Counted from the stretch's first letter, positions 21,901-35,914 are shown. The stretch is 55,367 nt of DNA from an uncultured Clostridia bacterium (GCA_947631915.1 CANRNC010000014.1:1-55367), one strand, 5' to 3'. Notes: a model not told the origin generated them from the letters alone. Made by a program: numbers and translations.

Positions 21901-24900
21901 TCATTAGGAGAAGGAGAAACACAAAAGACTATAGAATTAGGAGATGACACTCAAGAATACAAAACTCTTATAGTAAAATACCATGGAGATTTAACAATAG
22001 ATGAAGGTGTTACATTAACTGCAAAAACAGTAAATGGACTAACATATAAAAAAGGTATGTATTTGTGTGTAATGGGTGACATTTATAACAATGGAACAAT
22101 AAGTATGACAGCGAGAGGTACGTACAATCAAAAAGGAGAAAATGTATACCTTTGGAAAAATATAGATGATACATATGAATATGTACCAGCAATAGGAGCT
22201 ACAGGAGGAGCATCTCAATCTACAACAGGAAAAGGAGCAGTACTTAACGGAAAAGCAGGAAATTCAGGAACCGACAGACAAACCGGTGGCGGCGGAACTG
22301 GCGGAGGAAGAAACTGGATGAAGAGAATAACAATAGGTGCAGGAGGAACAGGTACATCATATTCTGGAGGTAGTGGTTCAGGAGCAGCAAATTCAGACGG
22401 AAGTTCAGGAGGTAATGCTACTTCAGGAGCAGGTTCATCAATAGGAGGAGCAGGAGGCAACGGAGTTGTAAGTTCAAAGAACGGTTCTGGATATGGACAA
22501 GTTTCTCTAGGAGGAACAGGAAATCCAAATGGATCAAATGCTTCATATAGAATATCAGCTTCTAATTACGTTGAAAGAAGAGGTACAGGAGGATTATTAA
22601 TAATATATGCTAATGATTTATATAACAACAATACGATTAGCTCTACAGGAGTAATGGCAAGTACAGCTTCACCTTCAAAAAGCTATGGAAGAGTAGATCC
22701 AGGAGGTTCATCAGGAGGAGGAAGCATCAATATATTTGCAAACATCATACAAAATACAGAAACAATAACAGCTCAAGGAGGACAATCAGCTAGACTAAGT
22801 AGTGCGGGAGGAGCCGGCGGAGATGGTTCAGTCACAATAAATGAGCTAGGTTCAGTACTAAACTATGCAAAGAAAACATTAAATCTAAAAGAAAAAGAAA
22901 ATTATAATATAGAGAGAACAAAATTATCATACACAAAACTAAATAAAATTCAAACAGAAGATTTAAAATTAGGTACAAATATTACTTTTGATACACTAAA
23001 TCAAGACATAGCAACAGTAGATGCATCAGGAAGAATAACAGCAGTAGCTGTAGGAAAAACAAAGATAAAAATAACAGATAATGATAATGGATATAGTACA
23101 TACATAATAGTAAATGTAACTAAAGCTGGATTAACAACTCCTCAAATAAAAGCAGGAACAGACTTTACAATAGCATTAAAAGCAAATGGAACAGTATGGA
23201 GTTTTGGAAATAATAAAAATGGACAGTTAGGAAATAACACACAAGAAAACTCAAACGAACCAGTACAAGTATTAATAAATGATACAGAAGAATTAGAGAA
23301 CATAGTTGATATTGGAGCAGGAGAAAATTCAGGGGTAGCTCTAAATTCTTCAGGAGAAGTATACACATGGGGCTTAAATGTAAGAGACGTAGAAGAGGAG
23401 ATACAAGATCCTGATGTAGAAGCACGGTGAAGATTCAACAGACGAAGCGGAGCCAAAAACTGAAATAGTACGATATGAAGATAACATATTAACAGCAACC
23501 AAGGTAATAGGACTACCAAAAATAGAAAAAGTAGAATGTTACAAAAATAATTTCTATGCAATAGATTCAGAAGGACACTTATACATTTGGGGAGATGGAT
23601 ATAGTGGACCAACAAAAGTGGATACAGAATTATTAGTAGATGATATAACAGGAAAGATATTATTAGGGCAAGATGGAAGAGTATACAAAGTAGAAGACTT
23701 AACTACACCAATAAATTATGTACATGGTGTATATGAAATATCAGGAAAATATGAACATTATTTAATGACAACAGTAGAAGGAAAATTATATAGTCTAGGT
23801 TCAGGACAACAAGGACAACTAGGAAATAGAAGAAATATATCATTAGAAATGCCAGTATTAGTAAGAACGGAAAGCGGATATTTAGAAAATGTTGCAAATA
23901 TATCAGCAGGAAACAATACTTCAATGGCAGTAACATTTGATGGAAAAGCTTATGTATGGGGAGACAATACTAACAAAAAACTAGGAATAGCCGAGGCAAA
24001 TATTAACTATGCAAAACAAATTACACAGGTTCAAGATAAAGATGGAAATGTCTTAGAAGAAAAACAATTTGAAATAGTAGAGGCAGGAAATAATAGTTCA
24101 TATTTAGCAGATACTGATGGATATGTATATAGTGTAGGACTAAATGCATCAGGACAACTAGGAACAGAGGACAATACAAACAGAACAGTATTTACAAGAA
24201 TAGGAAAACAAGACATTATAACAAATCCAAAAGAATTAAAAATTCCTGTAAATACTACAAAAGATATTTCAATAGTATTAAGTAATGGATTTAATCTAAA
24301 AGTAGATGTAGCAGAAGGAAATTTAGATATTGTAAACACAAATGAAAAAGAAGCTACTATACAAGAAATATCAGGGGTAAACAATAGTGGTGTAATTAAT
24401 ATAGAAAATTGCACACCAAACTATCAATTTACGGGTAAAAAGATAGGTAGAGTAAATATTGTAGTTAAAGTAGGAGATATACAAAAAAATATATGGGTAA
24501 ATGTAGTAAATGATGAAACAGCAAAAGTACCAGCAAAAGTAGTAAATGGAAATGGATTTACAATATCCTTAAAATCAGATGGAACAGTTTGGAGTTGGGG
24601 AACAAACTCATCTGGGCAACTAGGATTAGGAGATTCAGCAAGTAGAAATAAACCAGAGAAGATAGAAGTACCAGAAGAAGTAATAGATATTACAAGTGGA
24701 GCAAATCATATACTATTACTTGGAAAATCAGGAGTAGTATATACATTTGGAGCAAATGCAAATGGACAATTGGGAACAGGAAATGCAACTACATATAAGA
24801 CACCTATGAAATTAAATATAGCTAATATTAAAAAAGTTTCAGCAACTGAAAATACATCTTTTGCGATAACTAGTGAAGGTAAAGTATACGCATGGGGAAG

Positions 24901-27900
24901 CGGATACAGCAAGTCACCAGTTCTATTAAGCATGGATAAAAATGTAATAGATATAACAAAAACATATTATTTGGCAGATGATGGAAAAGTAAGAACAATA
25001 CCAACAGAAAAAGAAGATACAGAAGGAAAAGAAATAAAACTATCATTAAATGAATATGAAATGGGAATGGAGCCAGAAATAGAAGAAGATAAAATAGTAC
25101 AAATATCAGAAGGAACAGACCATGTACTATTATTAGGAGAATCAGGAAAAGTTTATAGTTATGGTTCAAACGTATATGGACAATTAGGAGATAATTCAGA
25201 CAATCCAAGACAAAATAGTATAACAACAGTAGTAAGAACAGATGATGGAGAAAAACTAGAAAATGTAGTAGAAGTATCAGCAGGAGATAAATATAGTATA
25301 GTAGTAACACAAGAAGGACAAGTATACACATTTGGTATAAATGGTGATAAACAATTAGGACATAGTAATGAACTAGAGGTAGATGGAATTCAAGAAAGTG
25401 ATAGTGCAATATTAAAAGAAGATATAAAAGGAGTAGAAAGAGTATCAGCAGGATATACACATACAGCTGTATATACAGAAGATGGAAATGTATATACATG
25501 GGGTAATGGTGAAAATGGACAATTAGGTAATAGTGATAATTCAAGCTATTGGGAGGCACAATTAGTAGGAAAGAATATAGTAGAAACAAATACAAATGAA
25601 ATACTAATTGAAGAAGGAGACAATTTTGATATTGAAGCATGGATAGACTACTTCAATTTATTTAAAGATAAAGAAAGTACAATAGAATTTGAAGTACTAG
25701 ACCAGTCTATAGCGTTTATTGATACAAGTAGTGGACAACTAATGGCACTAACAGAAGGAAGAACAACAGTAATAGCAAAAGAAGTAGGAACAGAAAAAAT
25801 AGGGGTAATAAGTGTAAGAGTACTAGAAAGCGGAACAAAACCAAGTTCAATGAATATTCTAGTAGAACCACAAGTTGTTACCTCTGGAAGTCATACAGGA
25901 ATGTTAAGAGTAGATGGAACAGTATGGTGTTATGGAGTAGGAACATATGGCGAGCTAGGAAATGGAACTACAAAAAATTCAGACCAACCAGTACAAGCAA
26001 TATTTCCACAAGGAACAATAATAACAAAGATATCAGCAGGAGAATATCATTGTTTAGCATTAGATAGTAATGGTAATGTTTGGGCATGGGGAAGAAATGA
26101 TTATAATCAATTAGGAATGAATGTAGGAGAAAGTGTTTCTCAACCAACAAAGATAACAACATTAAGCAACATCAAAGATATCGAATGTGGAACATATTCA
26201 TCATTTGCAATAGGAAAAGTAGGAGAAATATACAGTTGGGGCTTAAATGCAAATGGAGAAGGTGGAATAGGAAGTTATACAAGCAAGATAACAGTTAATA
26301 GAGCATTAGATATAACAGATGCAATAGATATAAAAGCAGGAAAGAACCATACAATGATATTAAAGAGCACAGGAGAGGTATATGTAACAGGTTCTAACTT
26401 ATATGGTGAATTGGGAACAGGAGATAGCACAAATAAAGTAAAACAATTTACAAGAGTAGAAGGACTAGATAGTGTCGTATCAATAGCAACAGGAGACTCA
26501 AACAATATGGTATTGACAACAAAAGGAGAAGTATATAGTTGGGGCTCAAATATATATAAAGAACTAGGAGTAGGAAGTGATAAAGTACATGTAGATACTC
26601 CAAGTAGAGTAACAGGACTTAAAGACATTAAATATATAGACGGAGGAAAAGGATACACATTAGCAATAGATAATGAAAATAATGTATATGAAATAGGATT
26701 AAACTCAAGTGGAGAATTAGGAGATAATTCAAATATAAATGCAAATAGCTATAAGAAACTTACATCAATAAGTGATGTAATGCAAGTATCAGCAGGAAAT
26801 GGTTATACAATGTTCTTGAAAGAAGATGGAACAGTATGGGCATGTGGAGATTATACACATGGAGATAAAGACATAAAGAGCAAGACAAAATCAATAGTAC
26901 CAGTACAAGTAGGAAATGATGAAACAGGATTAGAAAAGACGGAAATAACAATAGCAGTAAATGGAACAGAAGAAATAGCAGATAATTGTGCATATGAATT
27001 TAACCTAATAAAACTAGAAGAAAATTTAGCAGATAGTTTAGACTTTAAGAGTTTAAAAGATGAAATAGCAACAGTAGATGATAATGGAGTTGTAACAGGA
27101 CAAAAAGTAGGAACAACAAGAGTAAATGCGACATCAAAAGTAGATGGAAAAGTATATAGTGTATTAGTAAAAGTAGTACAAGAAAAAGGTCAATATGCTC
27201 CAAAGGTAGAAGGTGGAGAAAACTTTGGTGCAGTATTAAAAGCAAACGGAGAAATTTGGACCTTTGGTTATAATGCCGATGGAAGATTAGGACTAGGAAA
27301 TAATATAACAAAAGATATACCAGAAAAGACAAATATAATATCAACATACAGCGATATAAAGGTAGGAAAAGACTTTATAATAGCATTAAGAGATAATGGA
27401 ACAGTATGGAGTGCAGGAAATAATAAATATGGACAATTAGGAGATGGAACAACTACACCAAGCAGTAAATTAACACAAATACAAGGCTTGAGTGACATAG
27501 TACAAATAGATGTTGGAGAAGACTTTGCACTTGCAATGGACGATTTAGGAATAGTATATGCATGGGGAAATAATAGTAATGGACAACTAGGAAACATAGG
27601 AAAGAATATACTAGTGCCAACAGAAATCCAAGTAGGAAGTCAAAGAATAATAGATATATCAGGAGGAAATAAACAGTCAGCATTTGTAACAGCAAAAGGA
27701 ACTGTACTAGGAATGGGGAGTATACTAAATGGAACTGTTCCAAGAATAGAAAATGCAATAAAAGCAGAGGTTACAAAAAACAGCATAATAATCTTAACTT
27801 CTGAAGGTAAAGTGTATGAATATAAGAATTCACAACTATCACAAATTAATATAAGTGATGTAATAGATATATCAGCAAAGAATGGAAGTGTAATGTATCA

Positions 27901-30900
27901 AACAGTAGATGAAAAAACATATGTATCAGGGGAAAATACATATGGAGAATTAGGAGTAAATAATAAGACAGTGGTAAGTGAACCAACTCTAGTAAATGTA
28001 CATGGGGAGGATACGTTTGCAATAGGAGCAGGATATGCAAACACTTATATAATAGAAAACACAGGAAGTGTATATGGCGCAGGAAATAATGAATATGGAA
28101 GTTTAGGAAATGGAACAAGAAACGAAAGTACAGAACATACACTAGTAGGACAAAGAGAATTTACAGTAGAACCAGAATCAGCAACAATGCATATAGGAGA
28201 TACCGAAGAAATTTCAGCAATAGGAAATCCATTTAATGTATTTGATAACAAAAATATGTCAAATGATGAATATGAATGGACAAGTGATGCAGATAGTGTA
28301 GTATCAGTAGATAAAGGACATTTACAAGCATTAGCAAAAGGAACAGCACATATAACAGTAAAAGATAAAGTAACACAAGAAGAGATAACTATTACAAGAG
28401 TGGTAATAGAACCAGCAAAAGATAGAATACTAAAAATAAAAGTAGACAATGTAGAAGCAACAGTATCTCCAGAATCAACTGAAGATGATATCAAATACGA
28501 AGTAAAAGTAGTAACAAATAAAAATACAGGTCTATTAGAAATAGAAACAAAAGAAAAAACAGACAGAATAAAAGTACATAAATTAAACGAATTAGATGAG
28601 GATAATTGGAGTAATGGCGGAAAATATAGTGAAACAGTTGATTTAAAAGATAAGATAACTACATTTATTATTACAGTAGGAGTACAGAATAATACTGGTG
28701 GATATGATGTAGAATACACATACACTTTAATAGTAGAAAAAATATCAGATGATATACAATTAGAAAAAATAACAGTAACATCAAGAAATGGAGATAGTGA
28801 AGAAACCATACAAGCAACGCCAGTAAGTTCAAATAAATATGAAGTAGTAGTGGGAGAAAATACAGATTTATCGAAAGTAATAGCAACAACACGTAGTAGC
28901 GAAAGTTCTGTAGGTATAGATGGATTAGACTATGAATTACATGAGCAAGAAAAAGACATAGTAATGAAAGATATATCAAGAAGAGAAGTAACAATAGTAG
29001 TAAGATCAGAAGCTGGAACAGAAGCAGAGTACACTCTAATCATACATAAACATAGTGAAATAATGAACTTATTAGAGTTAAAAGTAAATGATAAGGAACC
29101 AAAGAAAATATCAGAAACAGTATATGCAATAACATTAGAAAAAGGCGTTAAACAAGCAACAGTAAAAGCAACAGTAGAAAGTAGTTTAGCATATATAAGC
29201 ATAGAAAATGGAGAATACGAACTAACAACAAGTACAAGAAAAGTAAGTTTAAGCGGTAATGTAACAGAAGTATCAATAAAAGTAATGGTAGAAGATGACA
29301 TAAAAGAATATACATTATATATCTATACGCAAGAAGAAAATGCTGAAATACCAAAAGATTTACAACTAGATATGTTATTAGTAAATGGAGCAATAGTTGA
29401 ACCAGAAAAAGACAAACTAACATATATAGTTTATTTGCCAAGCGCAGAGACCCAAGCTACAATAAAAGCAATAGCAAAAGAAATCTCAACATCAGTAGAA
29501 ATAGATAATAATGAACCGCAACAAAGAGAAAATGAGAAGACAGTTAACATACCAAATCTAGAAAACACATTTAAAGTAAAATTATCTAATCAAGAAGGAG
29601 ACGAAAAAGAATATACAGTAATAATAAGAAAAGCAGAAAAAGATACAGGTTTAGATAGAGTATATGTAACAAAAGAAGATACACGAATAGAAGCAGTTTT
29701 ACAAGATGATGGAACATATTTAGTAAAAGTACCGGCAAGTTATGCAGATGTTGATGTAACAGCAATAGCAAGATACTTTAAATCAAAAGTACAAGTAACA
29801 GAAACGGGAACATATGCAATAAAACAAAACACAGAACATGTAGAATTAACTGAAGGAACTACAGAAGTAACAATAAAAGTGCAATCAGAAGACGGAGAAG
29901 AAGTAGAAGAATACATATTAAATATAATAAAGAAATCAGATAATGCAGACCTATTAAAAGTTGAAGTAGGAGGAACAGAAATAGTTTTAGGAGAGGATGG
30001 AAAATACCATTATCAATTAAAGACTGCTGAAAATAGTGTAAATGTAAGAGCAGAAACACAAGATGAGAATGCAAATGTAAGAATAGGAAATGGGGACTAT
30101 GAATTACATGAAACTGAAATTCAAATAGATATAACATCAAAACAAACAGAAGTAAAAATAAAAGTAAAAGCAGAGGATGGACAAGTAAAAGACTATATAT
30201 TAGTAATAGAAGGTCTACCAGATGATGCAACAATAGCAAAAGTAACTGTAAATGACCAAGAAGCAAAATATATAGAAGGAAAGAACCGTTATGAAATAAG
30301 GTTAGCTAGTGAGCAATACGAAGTAGAAGTAACCTTAAGTGATTTATTAGCAACAATGTTATTAGGTTCAAATCCAGAAAAGGCAGGAACAGACACTATT
30401 ACAGTAGAAAAATCAGGAGCAGAAACAATAGTAAAAGTAATTGTAACATCACAAAATAAATTAGTAACTGAAGAATATACAATTGCAATATTAGAAAAGT
30501 CAACAAATACTAATTTGGATATATTGAAAGTAAATGGGGTAACAATAAATCCAGATTTAAGTGGAGATTATCATGCAACAATAAAAAATAGTGATGAACA
30601 AATAAGTATAGAGGCAATAGCAGAAGATGAATATGCAGTAACAACAATAGATAGTAATTTAAATAATACTTATATAGCAACATATACTCAAGATGTTGTA
30701 GAAGGAACTAGAACTTACAACTATACTATTACAGTAACAGCAGAAGATGGAACAAGTAAACAATATAATTTAACAGTAGAACAACTTGAAGCTAATACAG
30801 AGATAGTAAAAGTTCAAGTAGGAGAAACAGAAGTTGATTTACAAGAGGTAGAATTTAAAGATGGAGTATATTATTACAAGATCGATAGAGTAGATGAAGC

Positions 30901-33900
30901 ATATGTAAAAGTAGAATTAGCATCAACTAAATCTAAAGCAACAATAAACGGAGAAATAGCAGATCCAACAAAAGTAGCTTTACTAAACGAGAAAAATACA
31001 TTTACAATTACAGTAACAGGAGAAGATGGAACTACAAAAGATTACACATTGATTATAGAAAAGAAATCATCAGATGCAAGAGTGCTATCAATAGAAGGAG
31101 AAAAAGTAATATCAACAGAGATTGAGGAAGATAGTGCAATGGTATATATAGATGAAGATGCACAAAACTTGGAATTAACCATAACACTAAACGATGAAAA
31201 TGCATGGTTAAAACTAAAAGAAGATGAAGGAGCAGAAGAAGGACAATACAATCAACACAGCATGACAACAATAATAGATCTAAGTCAATATGAATCAGAA
31301 GAAGGAATAATAATAACACTATTAATAAAAGCAGAAGATGGAACAGAAAAAGAATACGTAATAAGCCTAGAAAAACAAGCTGAATTAGGATTATTAAGTG
31401 TGGTTGTAAATGAAGAAACACTAGAATATGATGAAGAAACAGGAAGATATGAAACAGTAGTAAGCAATGGAAATAAGCCACAAATAATAATAACAGCAAA
31501 GAATCAACTACAAAAAATAGAACTATTAAGTGAAGAACCAAAAGTATTAATAACAGGCACAGGAACAATAACAACAACACAGACTTTATCCACAGAGTTA
31601 ATCACAAAATACACAATAAGAATAACATCACATAATGGAGAGGATTATGGTGTACAAGAATATGAATTATGGATAAGACAAAAATCAGTAGAAACAGGAA
31701 TAAAGTATGTAAAGGTAGATGAATCAGGAACAAAGCAAAATGGAGATACATATTCAGCAACGGTATCAGGAAAAGATAGTTATCCTGTAGAAATAAAACT
31801 AGAAGACGAAAATGCACAAGTAGAGATACAAGATTTAGAAGGAAATACATTAATAGATAAGCAAACTGGAATTCTAAAAGGGGAATTAGCAGTTCCAGAC
31901 GGTGAAACAAAAGAATTTAAAATAGTAGTAACTTCTGAAAATGGAGATAAAAAAGAGTACACATTAAGCATAACTAGAATAAGCAATAATTTAGAAATAG
32001 AAAGTATAACAGTAACAGACTATGATGGAGAAGACGAAAGCACAAAAACTACCAAAAATGTAACAATTTATGACCGAGAAACAAAGACATATAAGATACA
32101 AGTAAGCGATAAACTAAAAGAAACAGAAATAAATGTTACATCAGTATCAGAAACTACAAATATAGTTTTAGACTCAAAATACGATGGAACACATACAGCA
32201 AGCATGAAAAAAGGATTAACAGGTAAAGGAATTACTACAATAACAATTGAATTAACATCAGCAGATGGAAGTAAAGAAACAAGATATTTAGAAATACTAC
32301 AATTATCAAATGAAGTAGGAATTCAAACAGTAGAAGTAGATGATTTAGAAATTAAGCCAAATGATGCAGGAAACTATGAGGCAACAGTAACAGATGAATT
32401 CGATATATCAAAAGTAAAAGTAGTACTTACTGAAGCAACATCAACAGTCTCAATAAATGGTGAACCTGAAGGAACAGGCGAAAGTACTGTAGAAGTAAAT
32501 AAGGGTGGAAATAGGACACTACAAGTACCTATAGATGTAACATCAGAAGATGGAACAACACATACATATACATTAACATTAACTATAATTTCACATGATA
32601 CATCAGTAAGAGAAGTAAAGGTTGATGGAGAAATAATAAAATATGTAGAAGAAAAATATACAGCATACATTGGAAGAAATGAACAACAAGCAAATGTTGA
32701 AATAGTGGCAGGGGTACCATATTCAACAGTAAAACATATGATGGAAGATGATTCAGAAGTATCAGGAAAAGAAACAATAAGTTTCACAGTAGATACAAGC
32801 AACTTACAAGAAAACACATTTACAACGACATTTACAATAATTGCAGAAGATGAAGAAGAACATGAATATACAATAGAACTTATTAGAAAATCAGATGATA
32901 ATACAATAAAAGAAGTATTTGTAAATGACACAGAATTAGAACCATTAGAAGATAATGAAACATATGAAGACGGAACTTACTATATAGCAGTAATTGGGGA
33001 TACAGCTATAGTAAGAGTATTAGCAAACAACGAATTTGCAACAGTAGAATTCAATGGAAACAAAGGAATAAATGAATTAGAACAAACAATAAAACTAACC
33101 GAAAAAATTACAGAAGTTCCAGTAACTATAACATCACAAGAAGGAACAGAATATAAAACAACAATATATATAGAGAAATTATCAACAAACAATAATTTAC
33201 TTTCAGTAGAAGTAAATTATGAAGAAGCAGAACTACTAGAAGATGAGGAAAATGCTTACATTTCATATATCTATGATTCTATGAAACAAGTAAATGTTAA
33301 AATAACCGCAGAATATGAAAATGCAACAATTGTTAGAACAAATATTGATGGAGAAAAGTATGTAGATGAAACAGGAGCATCATTTGAGTCAAAAGGATAC
33401 CTAGAGTTACAAGTACCAACAACAGAAAATTCAACAGTAATATACTTCAAGATAATTTCAGAACATGGAGAGGAATCAGAAGTATACACATTACACATAG
33501 ACAAGATGAGTACAGATACATCATTATTAGCAATATATGTTGATGGACAGCAAATACTTCCAGATAAAGAAGGTAAGTACATAACAAGTGTGTTAGACAC
33601 AAATACAAACCCACTTGTTAAAGCAATAACTACAAATAACAAAGCAATAGTAAGAATTGCGTTAGGGGATGAATATCCTCATATAGCAGAGCAAAGAGTA
33701 GAAATGAAAACAAGCAAGACTACAGTCATACCTATAACAGTAATATCTCAAGCAGGAACAAAACAAGTAACAAACCTATATATAAACAAGATATCAACAT
33801 CAGTAGCCCTAAATACAGTAACAGTAAATGATAAAGAGGCTGATTACTATACAGAAGACAATCATACATATAGATTCTTAGTAGATGCAGAAGAAACAGA

Positions 33901-35344
33901 ATTTGATTTATTTGTATTAGCAGAAAGTGATTATACAACACTAGAGTTCAATGGAAAAGAGTATCAAGCATCATTAAAAGATATAGTAAATATGGATATT
34001 GATAAAGAAGGAATGACATTAGTAGTTGCAGCAAAATCAGAATCAGGTATAGAACAAGAGTACACAATCGAAATAGCTCGTAAATCAGATAATGTAGAGT
34101 TAGAGTATTTAAAGGTTGATAACATAGTAAGGTATCCAGACAAAGAAGGAGGAGATACATACACAGTATTAATAAAGAGTACAGCTACATCAGCATTCAT
34201 AGAGATTAGAACACAGTATAGTTATGCAATGGTAAAAATATCAGATAACAAGACAGTAAGGCAACAAGATTCAAAGACAGTAGATTGTAGCGATTTAGAG
34301 CAACAAAGCATAAGAGTACCAATAGTAGTAACAGCGTCAGATGGAACTACTATAAGGACATACTATGTTGTTCTAGTAAGAGTACATACATTAATACAAG
34401 GAAGAATAATAACAGAAAACCTAGAACAAATATACACAGCGAAGGTAAGATTATACAGAAGAAAAAAAGACGGAAGTGATGAGGACATATTGGATACAGA
34501 AACAGACACACAAGAAGATGGAACTTATATGCTAGAGATAACAGAAGAAGGAACATACACAGTAGTAGTAGAAAAACCAGGATACTTAAGTTACACAGTA
34601 GCAGACATAGAAATAACAGAAGGATTAATAGTAGAAATAAAAGAGCATAAACTACTAGCTGGAGATGTAGTTCAAGATGGGGAAATTGAACTAGATGACT
34701 TAGTAAACTTAAATGCAAACCTAAATACAACTATAGACGAAGAAAATAAAGAAGAAAAAGGAATATATGACTTCAATGAAGATGGAACAATAGACTTAGA
34801 AGACAGAAAAATATTACAGAAAAACTATGGAAAGAAAAATGAAGTAGAACAATGGGTAAACCCAAAAGCAATAAGCGAAATATCACTTGTAGGGGCACAT
34901 TGCAATGTGCCCGGAGAAACATTCGTATTACCATTAAAAACTGAATATAGAATTTCATCAAAATACGGAGAAAGAGAAAATCCTGTAACAGGCGAAAACA
35001 AACTACATGCCGGAATCGACTTGGTAGGAGAACACCATGGAGAAATCCTATCAATAGCAGACGGTGTAGTAACATATGCAGGAGTACAAAACGGATACGG
35101 TAACTGTATAGAAATCAAACATATTGTAAATGGGGAGACAATATATAGTTTCTATGCACACTTATCAGAGATAGATGTAAAAGTAGGAGAAAAAGTAAAT
35201 AAAGGACAAGTAATAGGACTAGAAGGAGGAGCAGAAACAGATCCAAACCACGGAACATCAACAGGACATCACTTACACTTCGAAATAAGAACTGCCAGCG
35301 GTTCAGGACACAGCATAGATCCAACAAAATATATACAATTCTAA
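18916..35344 (+). CDS. Giant secreted RCC1/cadherin-like/dockerin/M23 protein 2 (one +1 frameshift)
   Basis: About 5,475 residues, as two open frames: 18916-23430 (frame 1, ends TGA) and 23420-35344 (frame 2). N-terminus MKYSRKYIRTLKKKLLG is followed by a hydrophobic export segment to about residue 40. Approximate residues: glycine-rich head 75-443; Ig-like; RCC1 block 540-850; Ig-like; second glycine-rich head 955-1310; Ig-like and four further RCC1 blocks to about 3075; about 20 cadherin-like repeats 3170-5158; carboxypeptidase-regulatory-like domain; dockerin-like pair 5246-5315; M23 peptidase 5333-5475 with HAGID and HLHFEI. Its heads have a different glycine-rich sequence (GTDRQTGGGGTG, GYGQVSLGGTGNPNGSN) from gene 1. 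The C-terminal domain is nearly identical to those of genes 1 and 3. A cell-wall-associated fibre or adhesin is the likely role, by inference. Confidence 0.88.
23420..23430 (+). other. +1 frameshift site in gene 2 (CGG codon 23425-23427)
   Basis: Frame 2 has a TAG at 23417-23419 and frame 1 stops with TGA at 23428-23430, leaving only 11 bases for the shift. The in-frame string is GCA CGG TGA. Removing C23425 gives GCA GGT GAA GAT, and the frame then runs into sequence matching gene 1 around 4480-4500. CGG is codon 1504, in an insertion loop of an RCC1 block. Confidence 0.85.
28425..34390 (+). repeat. Cadherin-like beta-sandwich repeat array of gene 2 (about 20 units)
   Basis: Tandem repeats with openings such as LLKVEVGGTEI, IAKVTVNDQEA and LNTVTVNDKEA, and closing strands with AEDGT or SEDG. 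They align in order with the gene 1 array, so the array was present before the genes duplicated. Confidence 0.75.
34888..34912 (+). repeat. Palindromic repeat inside gene 2, before the M23 domain
   Basis: Perfect TGTA-GGGGCACATTGCAATGTGCCC copy translated as Val-Gly-Ala-His-Cys-Asn-Val-Pro, in the same linker as the gene 1 copy. Gene 3 lacks it at this place. Confidence 0.9.
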
Positions 35345-35351
35345 AGAAAAT

Positions 35352-35376
35352 AGACATGGGGACGGAGAATATGTCT
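35352..35376. repeat. REP-like 25-bp palindrome
   Basis: Copy starting 7 bases after the gene 2 stop. The 95 bases after it nearly repeat 17597-17690, so the flanking intergenic unit was duplicated together with it. Confidence 0.85.
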
Positions 35377-35470
35377 GTTGACACATAATTTTGATATAAT
35401 ATACATACTACATGGGTACGGTGAACTTTATTAGGTGCACCGTACCATTTTAAAATTTATAGAATATTGT

Positions 35471-35499
35471 TTGACAATTCTAACTTTTAATAGTATAAT
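35471..35499 (+). promoter_or_regulatory. Consensus promoter of short RNA C
   Basis: TTGACA (35471-35476), 17-bp spacer, TATAAT (35494-35499), nearly identical to the RNA B promoter. Confidence 0.8.
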
Positions 35500-35505
35500 A
35501 TGAAT

Positions 35506-35585
35506 AGCTTAAAAATGAAATTATATCTGTGTAATTCATAAGTTAGAAAGAGATACAACTGCAAATAATGTATCTCTTTTGTTTT
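35506..35585 (+). ncRNA. Short RNA C, probably an orphan antisense RNA
   Basis: Same layout as RNA B: conserved 5' AGCTTAAAAATGA, a specificity segment (35521-35542), then a 10-bp terminator stem (35547-35556 with 35570-35579) and T run. The reverse complement of the specificity segment reads CTT ATG AAT TAC ACA GAT ATA, predicting a target peptide starting MNYTDI, similar in type to MTNAEL of micropeptide B. No such start remains; the facing gene was cut by a REP copy. Confidence 0.65.
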
Positions 35586-35595
35586 ATACAAATTA

Positions 35596-35629
35596 AAAGA
35601 GATAGTAACTGCAATTTACTATCTCTTTT
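35596..35629 (-). terminator. Terminator of the broken micropeptide C gene
   Basis: Stem AAAAGAGATAGTAA with TTACTATCTCTTTT. It corresponds in place to the terminator of micropeptide B. Confidence 0.7.
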
Positions 35630-35643
35630 TGATTAGTTATGTA

Positions 35644-35709
35644 CTAATCTTCAGTTTGCGCATTTTGGTCATTAGTTGTTTTTTTATTTTGCTCTTTTTC
35701 GTTAGACAT
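35644..35709 (-). pseudogene. Truncated micropeptide C
   Basis: The C-terminal part of a micropeptide B relative remains (EKEQNKKTTNDQNAQTED then TAG), and its 5' half is replaced by the REP copy at 35704-35728, which by chance supplies ATG TCT. Leader, Shine-Dalgarno and promoter are gone, so a 21-codon ORF exists but is unlikely to be expressed. The similarity to B supports the view that both were coding. Confidence 0.6.
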
Positions 35710-35728
35710 GGGGACGGAGAATATGTCT
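35704..35728. repeat. REP-like 25-bp palindrome disrupting micropeptide C
   Basis: Full-length copy whose left end is fused to the micropeptide C remnant and whose right end joins the leader unit (ATTCATTTGCTTCCTC), as also at 18227. Confidence 0.85.
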
Positions 35729-35759
35729 ATTCATTTGCTTCCTCTATTTGCTACAACTG

Positions 35760-35914
35760 TTGATTTTATGCGGAAAAAGTGGTATAATATATATAGATGG
35801 TAAAGAGATAATTTTAATAAAAATATATTAATTGGGAGTTGAAAAAAGTAGTAAAATGTAAAAACTCCGTTCATATGTTTACTCCCAATTTCCGTAAGGA
35901 AATTGGGCTTTTTT
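35760..35914 (+). promoter_or_regulatory. Conserved leader of gene 3: promoter, alternative hairpins, terminator
   Basis: Promoter TTGATT (35760-35765), 17-bp spacer, TATAAT (35783-35788). AATTGGGAGT near 35830-35839 can pair with ACTCCCAATT (35881-35890), which also forms the terminator (35884-35893 with 35898-35907, then C and a T run). It is shorter than the gene 2 leader in the middle, but the pairing strands are kept. Between 35915 and 36132 there is only conserved AT-rich DNA with a weak second promoter (TTGAAA at 36027, TAAGAT at 36050). Confidence 0.6.
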
